NCBI GenBank assembly: GCA_050245975.1 | Contig: JBFWWW010000096.1 | Location: 1-14,001, forward strand | From: JBFWWW01 sp050245975 | GTDB lineage: Bacteria > Pseudomonadota > Alphaproteobacteria > Rhizobiales > Hyphomicrobiaceae | Direction: 5' to 3' | Length of the DNA: 14,001 nucleotides | Shown here: positions 8,025 through 14,001 of the stretch, in pieces | Numbering within the stretch: position 1 is the stretch's first letter | How the letters are laid out: each line of letters opens with the position of its first letter | Made by a program: the position numbers and the translations under genes | The notes under the pieces: generated by a model | What the model saw: the letters and a program-made list of their open reading frames with translations, nothing else | Told to the model about the DNA's origin: nothing | Database searches by the model: none

Positions 8025-8666
8025 TCACTTGTGGATCGGGGCGGTCAGCTTCCTGGCCGGACTGGCGGCGAGGCCGCGCGTTGCCACCTCGATCAGGGCG
8101 TCGGCAACGTCGTCCGCTGTCCACGGCCCGTCGGGCGAATACCATTTGGTGACCCAGTGCACGGCGCCGAGCAGCATGAAGATCGCGAGCTTGGGATTCA
8201 TCGGCAGGATGCTGCCGTCGGCGATGCCTTCCTCGACAAGGCGCCGCATGCGCTTTTCGAAGGCGTCGCGCAGGCCGATGACGTGGTCGGCCTGGCGTCC
8301 GGTCAGCGCGTTCTCCTCGAGGATCAGCACCGGCACGCCCATCGCGCCGATCATCTCGCGCAGGTAGTTGGCCATGCCGATCTGGATTTTCTCCAGGCCG
8401 TTGCGACCCTCGGCCTCGCCGCGGTCGATGCTCTCGCGCGCGATCTCCATCGCCTCCTCATGACAGGCATAGAGGAGGTCCTGCTTGCTCTGGACGTAGC
8501 GGTAGAGGGCGGCCTTCGTGACGCCGAGGCGCTCAGCGACCTCGTCGAGCGTCGCGCCATGGCTGCCACGGCGGCTGAAGACCCTGGCGGCCTCGCGGAT
8601 GATCGCCTTCCGCTTGGTCTTCAGCAGTTCTTCGCGGTCGGGCAGTGCGTTGGCCCAGCGGGACAT
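8025..8666 (-). CDS. TetR/AcrR-family transcriptional regulator
   Basis: This 213-residue regulator leads the transporter/acyl-CoA block. The N-terminal TetR helix-turn-helix is at about 22-66, with the recognition part GATLDEVAERLGVTKAALYRY (about 37-57) followed by SKQDLL. The rest is a helical ligand and dimer domain. Its segment HWVTKWYSPDGPW (about 170-182) and the following DDVADAL resemble the C-terminal domain of TetR regulators of fatty-acid and steroid catabolism such as KstR2, so an acyl-CoA inducer is plausible; that is inference. The ATG at 8666 has no good Shine-Dalgarno. The dehydrogenase starts 49 nt downstream on the same strand with no visible terminator, so the regulator is probably cotranscribed with the genes it controls and represses its own promoter. 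Confidence 0.93.
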   Translation of the reverse strand: MSRWANALPDREELLKTKRKAIIREAARVFSRRGSHGATLDEVAERLGVTKAALYRYVQSKQDLLYACHEEAMEIARESIDRGEAEGRNGLEKIQIGMANYLREMIGAMGVPVLILEENALTGRQADHVIGLRDAFEKRMRRLVEEGIADGSILPMNPKLAIFMLLGAVHWVTKWYSPDGPWTADDVADALIEVATRGLAASPARKLTAPIHK

Positions 8667-8677
8667 CGAAAACTCGG

Positions 8678-8706
8678 AAGTGACCCATCAGTAACGCAGG
8701 TAACTT
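8678..8706. promoter_or_regulatory. Candidate TetR operator: three AGTNAC half-sites
   Basis: Just upstream of tetR are AGTTAC on the minus strand (8705-8700), AGTAAC on the plus strand (8690-8695) and AGTGAC on the plus strand (8679-8684). The first two form a 16-bp dyad AGTNAC-N4-GTNACT at 8690-8705, overlapping the proposed -10 box. The third repeats one helical turn (11 bp) away. An outer imperfect repeat, AAGTTACC with GGTCACTT, matches in seven of eight positions. Position and symmetry fit autorepression by the adjacent TetR protein. Confidence 0.5.
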
Positions 8707-8730
8707 TAGGGCCATACGAGTAAATGTCAA
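8703..8730 (-). promoter_or_regulatory. Sigma70-type promoter for the TetR-led operon
   Basis: The minus strand has a perfect -35 box TTGACA (8730-8725), a 16-nt spacer and TAAAGT (8708-8703), four of six matches to the -10 consensus. This AT-richer stretch stands out from the GC-rich surroundings. Transcription would begin roughly 40 bp before the tetR ATG at 8666 and could continue through livF. Confidence 0.6.
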
Positions 8731-8915
8731 TTCTCTATCGTGATTATTGGGTGAGATGTCGCAAGGCCCACGCGATGCGACGCCGGTCCGCGATTTTTTG
8801 CAGATGACGGGCAGGCAGGGGGATGCCTTGCGGTCCATCGCGGACAGCGCGGATCGGACAAGGCAGGAATTTGAGGAGGTCTGTCGGTCGTCGAGCCACA
8901 ACGGCCCGCGAAATC
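8731..8915. other. Non-coding stretch between acyl-CoA synthetase stop and the tetR promoter
   Basis: No gene is supported here. Short open frames on both strands have neither ribosome sites nor recognisable protein character. I looked for an intrinsic terminator of the upstream block on the minus strand and found no stem followed by a U-run. A T6 run on the plus strand near 8794-8799 (the minus strand reads A6) has only weak symmetry before it. The end of block 1 transcription is therefore not visible. Confidence 0.5.
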
Positions 8916-11060
8916 TCATGCGCGGTGCAGCGTGACCAGCGAATCCGCGGCGACGACACCTTGGCCCGCGGGGCGCACGAAAATCGGGTTGATGTCGATC
9001 TCGCGCACGAGCCCGGCCGTATCGGCGGCGAGCCACGACAGGCAGCTCAGCGCATCGGCCAGGGCATCGATGTCGAGCGGCGGCGTATTGCGGTAGCCTT
9101 GCAACAGGCGCGCGCCGCGCAGCGACAGGATCATCTCGCGCGCCGTCGCGGGGCTGAACGGCGCGAAGCCGTGAACGATGTCGCGCAGCACCTCGGTATG
9201 CACGCCGCCAAGGCCGACCATGACCGTGGGACCGAAGTAGGGATCGTCGACGGCGCCAGCGATGATCTCGGTGCCCGAAACCAGCTCCTGGACGAGCACG
9301 CCATCGATGCGCGCCTTCGGATTGAAGCGCAGCGCGGACGCACGCATCTCCGCTTGCGCTGTTTTCATCTCCGCCAGCGAGGTGATGCCGACGCGAACGG
9401 CGCCGGCTTCCGACTTGTGCGGCAGGTCGGGCGACTCGAGCTTCATCACGACAGGGAATAAAAACGGCGGCTCGGCGAGGCGTTCGATCTCGGCGAAACT
9501 CAGGAGCCGTTCCGCGACAACGGGGATGCCATAACGGGCCACGAGCTGCTTGGAGCGATGCTCGCCGAGCGTGCCGGCCGCATCCGACAGGCCAAGGTCC
9601 TGCGGCGCGCGCACCGAAATCGCCGGGCGCGTGGGCTCGCTGTACCGCCGCGCGCGCTCGGACTTTGTCACGAACTCGCTCAAGGCTGCCGCTGCCTTGG
9701 CGGCGCGGCGCGGCGTCGGGTAGACCGGGACGCCGTGCGCGGCGTAGGTGGCGAGCGCGTCCGCCATGCGCTGGGCCGTTGCGCTCGCAGCAATGAGGAT
9801 CGGCTTGTCGGTCTTGATGGACGTGACCTGGTCGGCGATACGGGCCGCCAGCGCGCCCTGCAGCGACGCGGTCACGACAATGGCCTGATCGACCGTCTCG
9901 TCGTCGACGATCGTGGACAGGACGCGCCGGAACAGATCGACGTCGTTGAAAATCTGTGCGGTCACATCGACCGGATTGCGGGCCGAGCTGAAGGAAGGCA
10001 GCGCGGCGCTCAAGGCCGCCTGGGTGGCGATGGTGAACTCCGGCAGGGCCAGCCCAAATTCGTCGCAGCAGTCGGCGAGCAGCACGCCGGCGCCACCGGA
10101 CACGGACACGACGGCGATCCGGTTGCCGCGCGGGAGACGGCGAGCGTTGAACGCGGACGCGAGATCGACGAGGTCGTCCATGTCGCGTACTTCGATGAAG
10201 GCGCCCTGGCGGAAGGCGGCGCGGTAGAGCTCGTAAGGCGCGGAGAGATTGGCGGTGTGGGATGCCGCGGCGCGCCGGCCGCTGGTGGAGTTGCCAACCT
10301 TCCACACCAGGATGGGTTTGCCCTTGCGCGCTGCGCGGCGCCCGAGCGCGATGAGCCTGCGCCCATCTTCGACACCTTCCAGGTAGGTCGCAATAACGGA
10401 GGTGTCGTCGCGATCGATGAGATGGCCGATGAGGTCGAGCGCGGTGATGTCGGCCTCGTTGCCGGTCGAGACGACATGATTGAAGCCGAGGCCGGCCGCT
10501 TCGGCCTGCCCCATAACCGCGTAGCCGAACCCGCCGCTCTGGGTGACGAGCGCAACGGGCCCCGTTGACGAATGCGGGTACAGGAATGGCGCGCCGAAGC
10601 CGCAGTAGACCTTGTGCAGCGGCGACAGGAGCCCCTGGCAGTTGGGGCCGACGATGCGCACGCCGCTGGTGGCGATGGCCTGTTCGAGGTCGCGCTGCAA
10701 CTCGGCTCCGCCCGCGCCGATCTCCTCGAACCCGGCCGACAGGACGATGGCGAAGGGGATCCCGGCCTGTCCGCACTGCCGGATGGCGTCGGGAACGGCA
10801 GTGCCGGGAACGGCGATCAGCGCAATGTCACAGGGCTGCGGGACGGCAAGGAGATCGCGATAGCATGTCAGCCCCTTGATCGTCTCGTAGCGCGGATTGA
10901 CCGGATAGACCTTGCCGGCATAACCGAACTCGGTCAGCGCCTTGACCGGCTGGCCGCCGATGCGCGCCTCGTTATCCGAAGCGCCGACGATGGCGATGCC
11001 GCGCGGGTCGAGCAGCCGGGCCAGCGTCTCGGAAGATTGCGAGCCGTCGTCAGGCGCCAT
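8916..11060 (-). CDS. Acyl-CoA synthetase, NDP-forming (acetate-CoA ligase ADP-forming family), alpha-beta fusion
   Basis: This 714-residue enzyme belongs to the acyl-CoA synthetase (NDP-forming)/succinyl-CoA synthetase superfamily and would interconvert acid, CoA and ATP with acyl-CoA, ADP and Pi. The N-terminal CoA-binding domain (about 13-140) has IAIVGASDN (22-30) and IVGPNCQGL (136-144). The succinyl-CoA-ligase-like domains span about 165-460. H268 in AAASHTANLSA is the expected phosphorylated His, although the usual SHTGxLAG context has drifted. The C-terminal ATP-grasp domain (about 495-714) has VVMKLESPDLPHKSEAGAV (537-555) and EIDINP (687-692). Both halves are intact and fused, as in bacterial members. 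The ATG at 11060 lies inside the end of the carboxyltransferase gene (11-nt overlap), so translation is probably coupled. Substrate unknown; members act on many short or branched and aromatic acids. Confidence 0.92.
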   Translation of the reverse strand: MAPDDGSQSSETLARLLDPRGIAIVGASDNEARIGGQPVKALTEFGYAGKVYPVNPRYETIKGLTCYRDLLAVPQPCDIALIAVPGTAVPDAIRQCGQAGIPFAIVLSAGFEEIGAGGAELQRDLEQAIATSGVRIVGPNCQGLLSPLHKVYCGFGAPFLYPHSSTGPVALVTQSGGFGYAVMGQAEAAGLGFNHVVSTGNEADITALDLIGHLIDRDDTSVIATYLEGVEDGRRLIALGRRAARKGKPILVWKVGNSTSGRRAAASHTANLSAPYELYRAAFRQGAFIEVRDMDDLVDLASAFNARRLPRGNRIAVVSVSGGAGVLLADCCDEFGLALPEFTIATQAALSAALPSFSSARNPVDVTAQIFNDVDLFRRVLSTIVDDETVDQAIVVTASLQGALAARIADQVTSIKTDKPILIAASATAQRMADALATYAAHGVPVYPTPRRAAKAAAALSEFVTKSERARRYSEPTRPAISVRAPQDLGLSDAAGTLGEHRSKQLVARYGIPVVAERLLSFAEIERLAEPPFLFPVVMKLESPDLPHKSEAGAVRVGITSLAEMKTAQAEMRASALRFNPKARIDGVLVQELVSGTEIIAGAVDDPYFGPTVMVGLGGVHTEVLRDIVHGFAPFSPATAREMILSLRGARLLQGYRNTPPLDIDALADALSCLSWLAADTAGLVREIDINPIFVRPAGQGVVAADSLVTLHRA

Positions 11061-12510
11061 AGCTCATGTCCAGCAGGAAATCGCCGCGACTGATCCTGAC
11101 CCGGCTCAGGTCCCGCCGCTGGCTCAGCTCGCGCATGAGCCGGATTTCGGGGCTCTCGAATTCGTAGGTCGTCTGGGCCGGGCCGGCCGCGATCATCTCG
11201 TCGACCTGGTTGCCCGCGAACATGAACCGCAGCAGGCGTTCGTCGTCGTCGGCATCGGGATACTTCGCGCGCAGCGCGGCGACCGCAGGCGCGGGCGCCT
11301 TGGGCGTCGCGCCGATCTGCGCCGAGCCGTTCTTCAGGATGCGCTTGAGGGCCTCCGGCTCCACCGGCGCCAGCAGCTTGCCGTAGTAGCCGAGCGCGTA
11401 CTTCTTCACCTCGTCCGGCACCACCTTGTAGCGCTCGCCGTGCACGACGTTGAGCACCGCCTGCGTGCCGACGAGCTGCGCGAACGGTGTGATCATGATG
11501 GGATAGCCGAGCTCGGTGCGCACGCGCGCGCATTCGCGCAGCAACTCCTCGAAGCGATCGGACAGGCCCACCTGATCGAGCTGCACGCGGAAGTTCGACA
11601 TCATCCCGCCGGGGACCTGATGCTCGTAGTGGAACGCGTTGTAGGCCGCGGGCTGGCCGACGGGTTTGTCCTCCTGCTCGGCGATGCGCGCGAAGTGCTC
11701 GCCGATCTCGTCGATGAGCGAGTCATCGATGTCCACGTTGTAGCCCATGCGGCGCAGATCGCTGACGATCGTCTGCGTTGCCGGCTGCGCCGGTCCGTTG
11801 GCCAGCGGCGCGATGGACGTGTGCAGCATGTCGGCGCCGGCCTCCACCGCCTCGAGATACACCAGCGGCGCAAGGCCCGTGAGGCAGTGACTGTGGACCT
11901 CGAGCGGGACGTCACCGATGACCTTCTTCACCGCCGGCACGATGGAGCGGATGCGGTCGACCGTGAGCAGGCCGCCGGCATCCTTGAGCATGATGGTGTC
12001 GACCTTGGCCCGCTCGACGAGGGCGCGCGCGGTGCGAACGTACACGTCGTCGGTATGCACGGGGCTGTGCCCGTAGGAGAGGATGCCGAAGGTCTTTACG
12101 CCCAGCCGCTTGGCGACGCGCAGGCTGACGAGCATGTTCTCGACGTCGTTCAGGCCGTCGAAGGAGCCGATGACGTCGAAGCCGTTCGCCACCAGCCGCT
12201 CGACCCACAGCTCGATGATGTCGTCGGGGACCATGTCGAAGGTGACGAGGTTGCGGCTGCGCACGATGGTCCGCAGCGGCATGTTCGGCATTCGCTCGCG
12301 GATCAGCCGCGCGCGCTCCCACATGCTTTCCTTGAGATAGCGGCAGCTGACGTCGAACTGGATGGTGCCGGCGAGATCGACCTGCGCCACGCCGGACCGG
12401 GCGAGCTTCTCGGCGATGGGCAGCATGTGAGCCGTGCGCATGCGTGTGGCCCACAGGCACTGGTGGGCGTCGCGCAGCGTCGTGTCGATGATCTTGATGG
12501 TCTTGCCCAT
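11050..12510 (-). CDS. Biotin-dependent carboxyltransferase subunit (5S / OadA / pyruvate carboxylase subunit B family), no biotin domain
   Basis: This 486-residue TIM-barrel protein resembles the carboxyltransferase of pyruvate carboxylase B, oxaloacetate decarboxylase alpha and transcarboxylase 5S. It shows the metal/substrate motif TTLRDAHQ (10-17), the probable carbamylated lysine K176 in MLKDAGGLL, metal ligands H206 and H208 in VHSHCLTG, PGGMMSN (300-306) with Ser in the proton-shuttle position as in OadA, and VGTQAVLNV plus GERYK (347-362). It ends FLLDMSYGA without the biotinyl MKM motif, so a separate biotin protein and biotin carboxylase are needed and neither is in the window. The barrel is unusual: DLAGTIQFD (45-53) replaces the common WGGATFD, and GSFDGLND replaces FRIFDALND. 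The ATG at 12510 fits the family N-terminus. A GTG at 12561 would overlap the upstream stop by four bases and add 17 polar residues. Confidence 0.88.
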   Translation of the reverse strand: MGKTIKIIDTTLRDAHQCLWATRMRTAHMLPIAEKLARSGVAQVDLAGTIQFDVSCRYLKESMWERARLIRERMPNMPLRTIVRSRNLVTFDMVPDDIIELWVERLVANGFDVIGSFDGLNDVENMLVSLRVAKRLGVKTFGILSYGHSPVHTDDVYVRTARALVERAKVDTIMLKDAGGLLTVDRIRSIVPAVKKVIGDVPLEVHSHCLTGLAPLVYLEAVEAGADMLHTSIAPLANGPAQPATQTIVSDLRRMGYNVDIDDSLIDEIGEHFARIAEQEDKPVGQPAAYNAFHYEHQVPGGMMSNFRVQLDQVGLSDRFEELLRECARVRTELGYPIMITPFAQLVGTQAVLNVVHGERYKVVPDEVKKYALGYYGKLLAPVEPEALKRILKNGSAQIGATPKAPAPAVAALRAKYPDADDDERLLRFMFAGNQVDEMIAAGPAQTTYEFESPEIRLMRELSQRRDLSRVRISRGDFLLDMSYGA

Positions 12511-12557
12511 GGTCTCCGGCTCGCGTGTTGTCTGGTTGTGCTGGTCTTGTTGTCGGC

Positions 12558-13343
12558 TCACACGGCCGTCCAGCCGCCGTCGGCGAAGAGCACCGTTCCG
12601 GTCATGTAGCTGCCGGCCTGCGAGGCCAGAAGCAGGGCGGGCCCGATGATCTCGGGGACCGCGCCGAACCGTTTCATCGGCACCTTTTCGGCAAACGCCT
12701 TGCGCGTGCTCGGGTCATGCTGGCGTGTCAGCGGCGTGTCGTAGAAGCCGGGCGCGATGGCATTCACGCGAACGCCCGCGCCGGCGAACTCGACCGCCAT
12801 CGATTTCGTGAGCTGGATGATGCCGCCCTTGGCGGCGGCGTAAGCCGAGATGTTGGGCATGGAGACCACGCCCATGATGGAGGCGAAGTTGATGATCGAT
12901 CCCCACCCCGCCGCCATCATCGCCGGTGCCACGGCTTTCGAGCACAGGAAGGTGCCGCGCAGGTGCACCGCGATTTGCGTGTCGAACTCCGCGGCGGCCA
13001 TCTCGACAACAGGCTTGCGGCAATTGCCGCCGGCGGCGTTGACCAGAATATCGATGCGGCCGAGATCGGCTGCGGCCTTGGCGACCGCGGATGCAACACT
13101 GGCTTCGTCGGCGACATCGATCGTGAGCGCGGTCGTCCTGCGGCCGGCGGCGCCAATCTCTTTCGCCGAGGCTGCTGCCGAAGCGGGATTGATGTCGGCG
13201 ACGGCTATGTCGGCGCCGAAGCTCGCCAGGCCCCGGGCAACGGCCTGGCCCAGCCCCGAACCACCGCCGGTCACGAGCGCCGTGCGGCCCGAAAGATCGA
13301 ACAGCGCCTTGATGTCATCGAACGCCGGCAACAGGTCACTCAC
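12558..13343 (-). CDS. Short-chain dehydrogenase/reductase (classical SDR), SDR1
   Basis: This 261-residue NAD(P)-dependent oxidoreductase has the cofactor loop TGGGSGLG (25-32), an Asp at the end of strand 2 (D50 in AVADIN, which favours NAD), NAAGG (102-106), and catalytic S155, Y168 and K172 in YAAAK. It ends GTVLFADGGWTAV, the usual SDR closing. The helix-4 Asn of the catalytic tetrad is replaced by His (H127 in IAVHLRGTF), a change also found in hydroxyacyl-CoA-type SDRs as I recall. The overall look is of gluconate-5-dehydrogenase/3-oxoacyl reductase-like SDRs, but substrate is unknown. The start is GTG at 13343 with only a weak AAGG-type site upstream. The stop (12560-12558) touches the following carboxyltransferase frame, so the two genes are probably in one operon. 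It may oxidise a hydroxy intermediate in the same acyl-CoA route (inference). Confidence 0.9.
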   Translation of the reverse strand: MSDLLPAFDDIKALFDLSGRTALVTGGGSGLGQAVARGLASFGADIAVADINPASAAASAKEIGAAGRRTTALTIDVADEASVASAVAKAAADLGRIDILVNAAGGNCRKPVVEMAAAEFDTQIAVHLRGTFLCSKAVAPAMMAAGWGSIINFASIMGVVSMPNISAYAAAKGGIIQLTKSMAVEFAGAGVRVNAIAPGFYDTPLTRQHDPSTRKAFAEKVPMKRFGAVPEIIGPALLLASQAGSYMTGTVLFADGGWTAV

Positions 13344-13390
13344 GTCTGCTCAACCTTCGATCCGTAGATCCACACGTCATTCGAGCGCGG

Positions 13391-14001
13391 TCAGTATGTG
13401 GAGCGGCCACCGCTCACGTCGTAGCACTGCCCCGTCACGAAACTCGCGTCGTCCGACAGCAGGAAGGCAACGACCGCCGCGACTTCCGACGGGCGCGCGG
13501 CGCGACCCATCGGGATGCGCGTGACGGAATCCGTGCTGAAGCTGTCCGGCATCTCGGCCTTCATGCCGGTATCGCCGATCAGTGTCGGCGTGACGCAGTT
13601 GACGCGAATGCCGTAGCCGACGAGCTCCTTCGCCCAGGATTTCATGGCGGCGACTACCGCGCCCTTGCTGGCCGCATAAGGCGAAAGCAGCGGCGGGCCC
13701 TCTTTCGCGGCCGTCGAGGCGATGGTAACGATCGAGCCGGCGCCCTGCGCACGCATCTGCCGGCTGACGGCCTGGGTGACGTTGAAGACGCCCTTGACGT
13801 TGACGGCGAGCGTGCGGTCGAGATCCTCGGCTGTGACCTCGTCGAGCGGCGCGACCCGGCCAAGCAGGCCGGCGTTGTTGACGAGCGAGTCGATGCGGCC
13901 GTGGGCGGCAATCACGGCAGACACCATCGCCGAAACGTCATTGGCCGAGGTTACATCGACGCGAACGGCGAGAGCCGAGCCACCCCGGCTCTCGATTTTT
14001 T
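13391..14001 (-). CDS. Short-chain dehydrogenase/reductase (classical SDR), SDR2, N-terminus outside the window
   Basis: The frame is open to the right edge, giving 202 visible residues. The first 24 (from the AAA codon at 13999 through VRVDVTSANDVSA) are clearly SDR, so the ATG at 13927 is internal and the true start lies beyond the window. The Gly-rich cofactor loop, about 50 residues, is missing. The visible part has DVT (the adenine-binding Asp), NNAG, the tetrad Asn in LAVNVKG, Ser in TIAST, YAASK with catalytic Tyr and Lys, then VTGQCYDVSGGRSTY at the end. It resembles 3-oxoacyl-[ACP] reductase/FabG-like dehydrogenases. SDR1 begins 47 nt downstream of its stop on the same strand. Unlike SDR1 it keeps the full Asn-Ser-Tyr-Lys tetrad, so the two are not simple duplicates. 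Confidence 0.9.
   Translation of the reverse strand, partial: KIESRGGSALAVRVDVTSANDVSAMVSAVIAAHGRIDSLVNNAGLLGRVAPLDEVTAEDLDRTLAVNVKGVFNVTQAVSRQMRAQGAGSIVTIASTAAKEGPPLLSPYAASKGAVVAAMKSWAKELVGYGIRVNCVTPTLIGDTGMKAEMPDSFSTDSVTRIPMGRAARPSEVAAVVAFLLSDDASFVTGQCYDVSGGRSTY

Noticed and set aside
6953..8152. A 399-codon plus-strand open frame opposite the acyl-CoA dehydrogenase
   Set aside because: It is a shadow of a gene with an intact fold and motifs; no domain or start signal is visible on the plus strand.
8761..8800. Possible plus-strand terminator before the T6 run
   Set aside because: The preceding bases give only a short, poor stem, and no plus-strand gene ends there.
8747..8935. Small plus-strand open frame in the gap before tetR
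   Set aside because: No ribosome site, no recognisable protein features, and it runs into the synthetase gene on the other strand.
8533..10776. A 747-codon minus-strand frame overlapping the NDP-forming synthetase and tetR
   Set aside because: It is an off-frame reading made of Arg/Gly/Ala-rich sequence and spans two real genes plus the promoter.
10942..12609. A 555-codon open frame on the plus strand opposite the carboxyltransferase gene
   Set aside because: It mirrors a gene with clear catalytic motifs. Its product is rich in Arg, His, Asp and Val with no domain I recognise, as expected for an antisense shadow in GC-rich DNA.
13655..13927. ATG at 13927 as the start of SDR2
   Set aside because: The frame continues upstream to the window edge with typical SDR sequence (VRVDVTSAND), so the gene is longer and cut by the window.

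Overview
The window is GC-rich bacterial DNA, densely packed with metabolic genes that all read on the minus strand. Gene content suggests a metabolically versatile proteobacterium, most likely an alphaproteobacterium of the Rhizobiales type: a TetR-led branched-chain-type ABC transporter with an acyl-CoA ligase inserted in it, an acyl-CoA dehydrogenase, SDRs and a lone biotin-dependent carboxyltransferase. This is an inference from gene style; there is no rRNA or marker gene to prove it. No tRNA, rRNA, CRISPR array, insertion sequence or phage gene was seen.

In transcription order (right to left) there are two blocks. Block 1 (14001 to 8916) encodes two short-chain dehydrogenases/reductases (the first cut by the window edge), a 5S/OadA/PycB-type carboxyltransferase without a biotin domain, and a two-domain-fused NDP-forming acyl-CoA synthetase. 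SDR1 and the carboxyltransferase abut, and the carboxyltransferase and synthetase overlap by 11 nt, so the last three genes look like one transcription unit, probably with the first SDR.

A gap of about 250 bp (8667-8915) follows. It holds a good sigma70-type promoter with a TTGACA -35 box and a cluster of AGTNAC half-sites that fit a TetR operator.

Block 2 (8666 to 1) encodes TetR regulator, acyl-CoA dehydrogenase, LivG-type ATPase, AMP-forming acyl-CoA synthetase, LivH and LivM permeases, periplasmic binding protein, and LivF-type ATPase (its last few residues lie beyond the left edge). Start/stop overlaps (ATGA twice, TGAGCATG once) join livG, ligase, livH and livM.

The natural reading of block 2 is a self-contained uptake-and-activation operon: a carboxylate is captured in the periplasm, imported by the five-part ABC transporter, turned into a CoA thioester by the AMP-forming ligase and oxidised by the dehydrogenase, under a TetR repressor that probably senses a CoA ester. 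The substrate is unlikely to be simply leucine/isoleucine/valine; an aromatic, alicyclic or fatty carboxylic acid is more likely (inference). Block 1 could handle downstream or parallel steps.

The points most worth checking are the dehydrogenase with Asp in place of the usual catalytic Glu (D366), and the divergent orphan carboxyltransferase coupled to an NDP-forming acyl-CoA synthetase. I did not find a clearly new defence or mobile system here.
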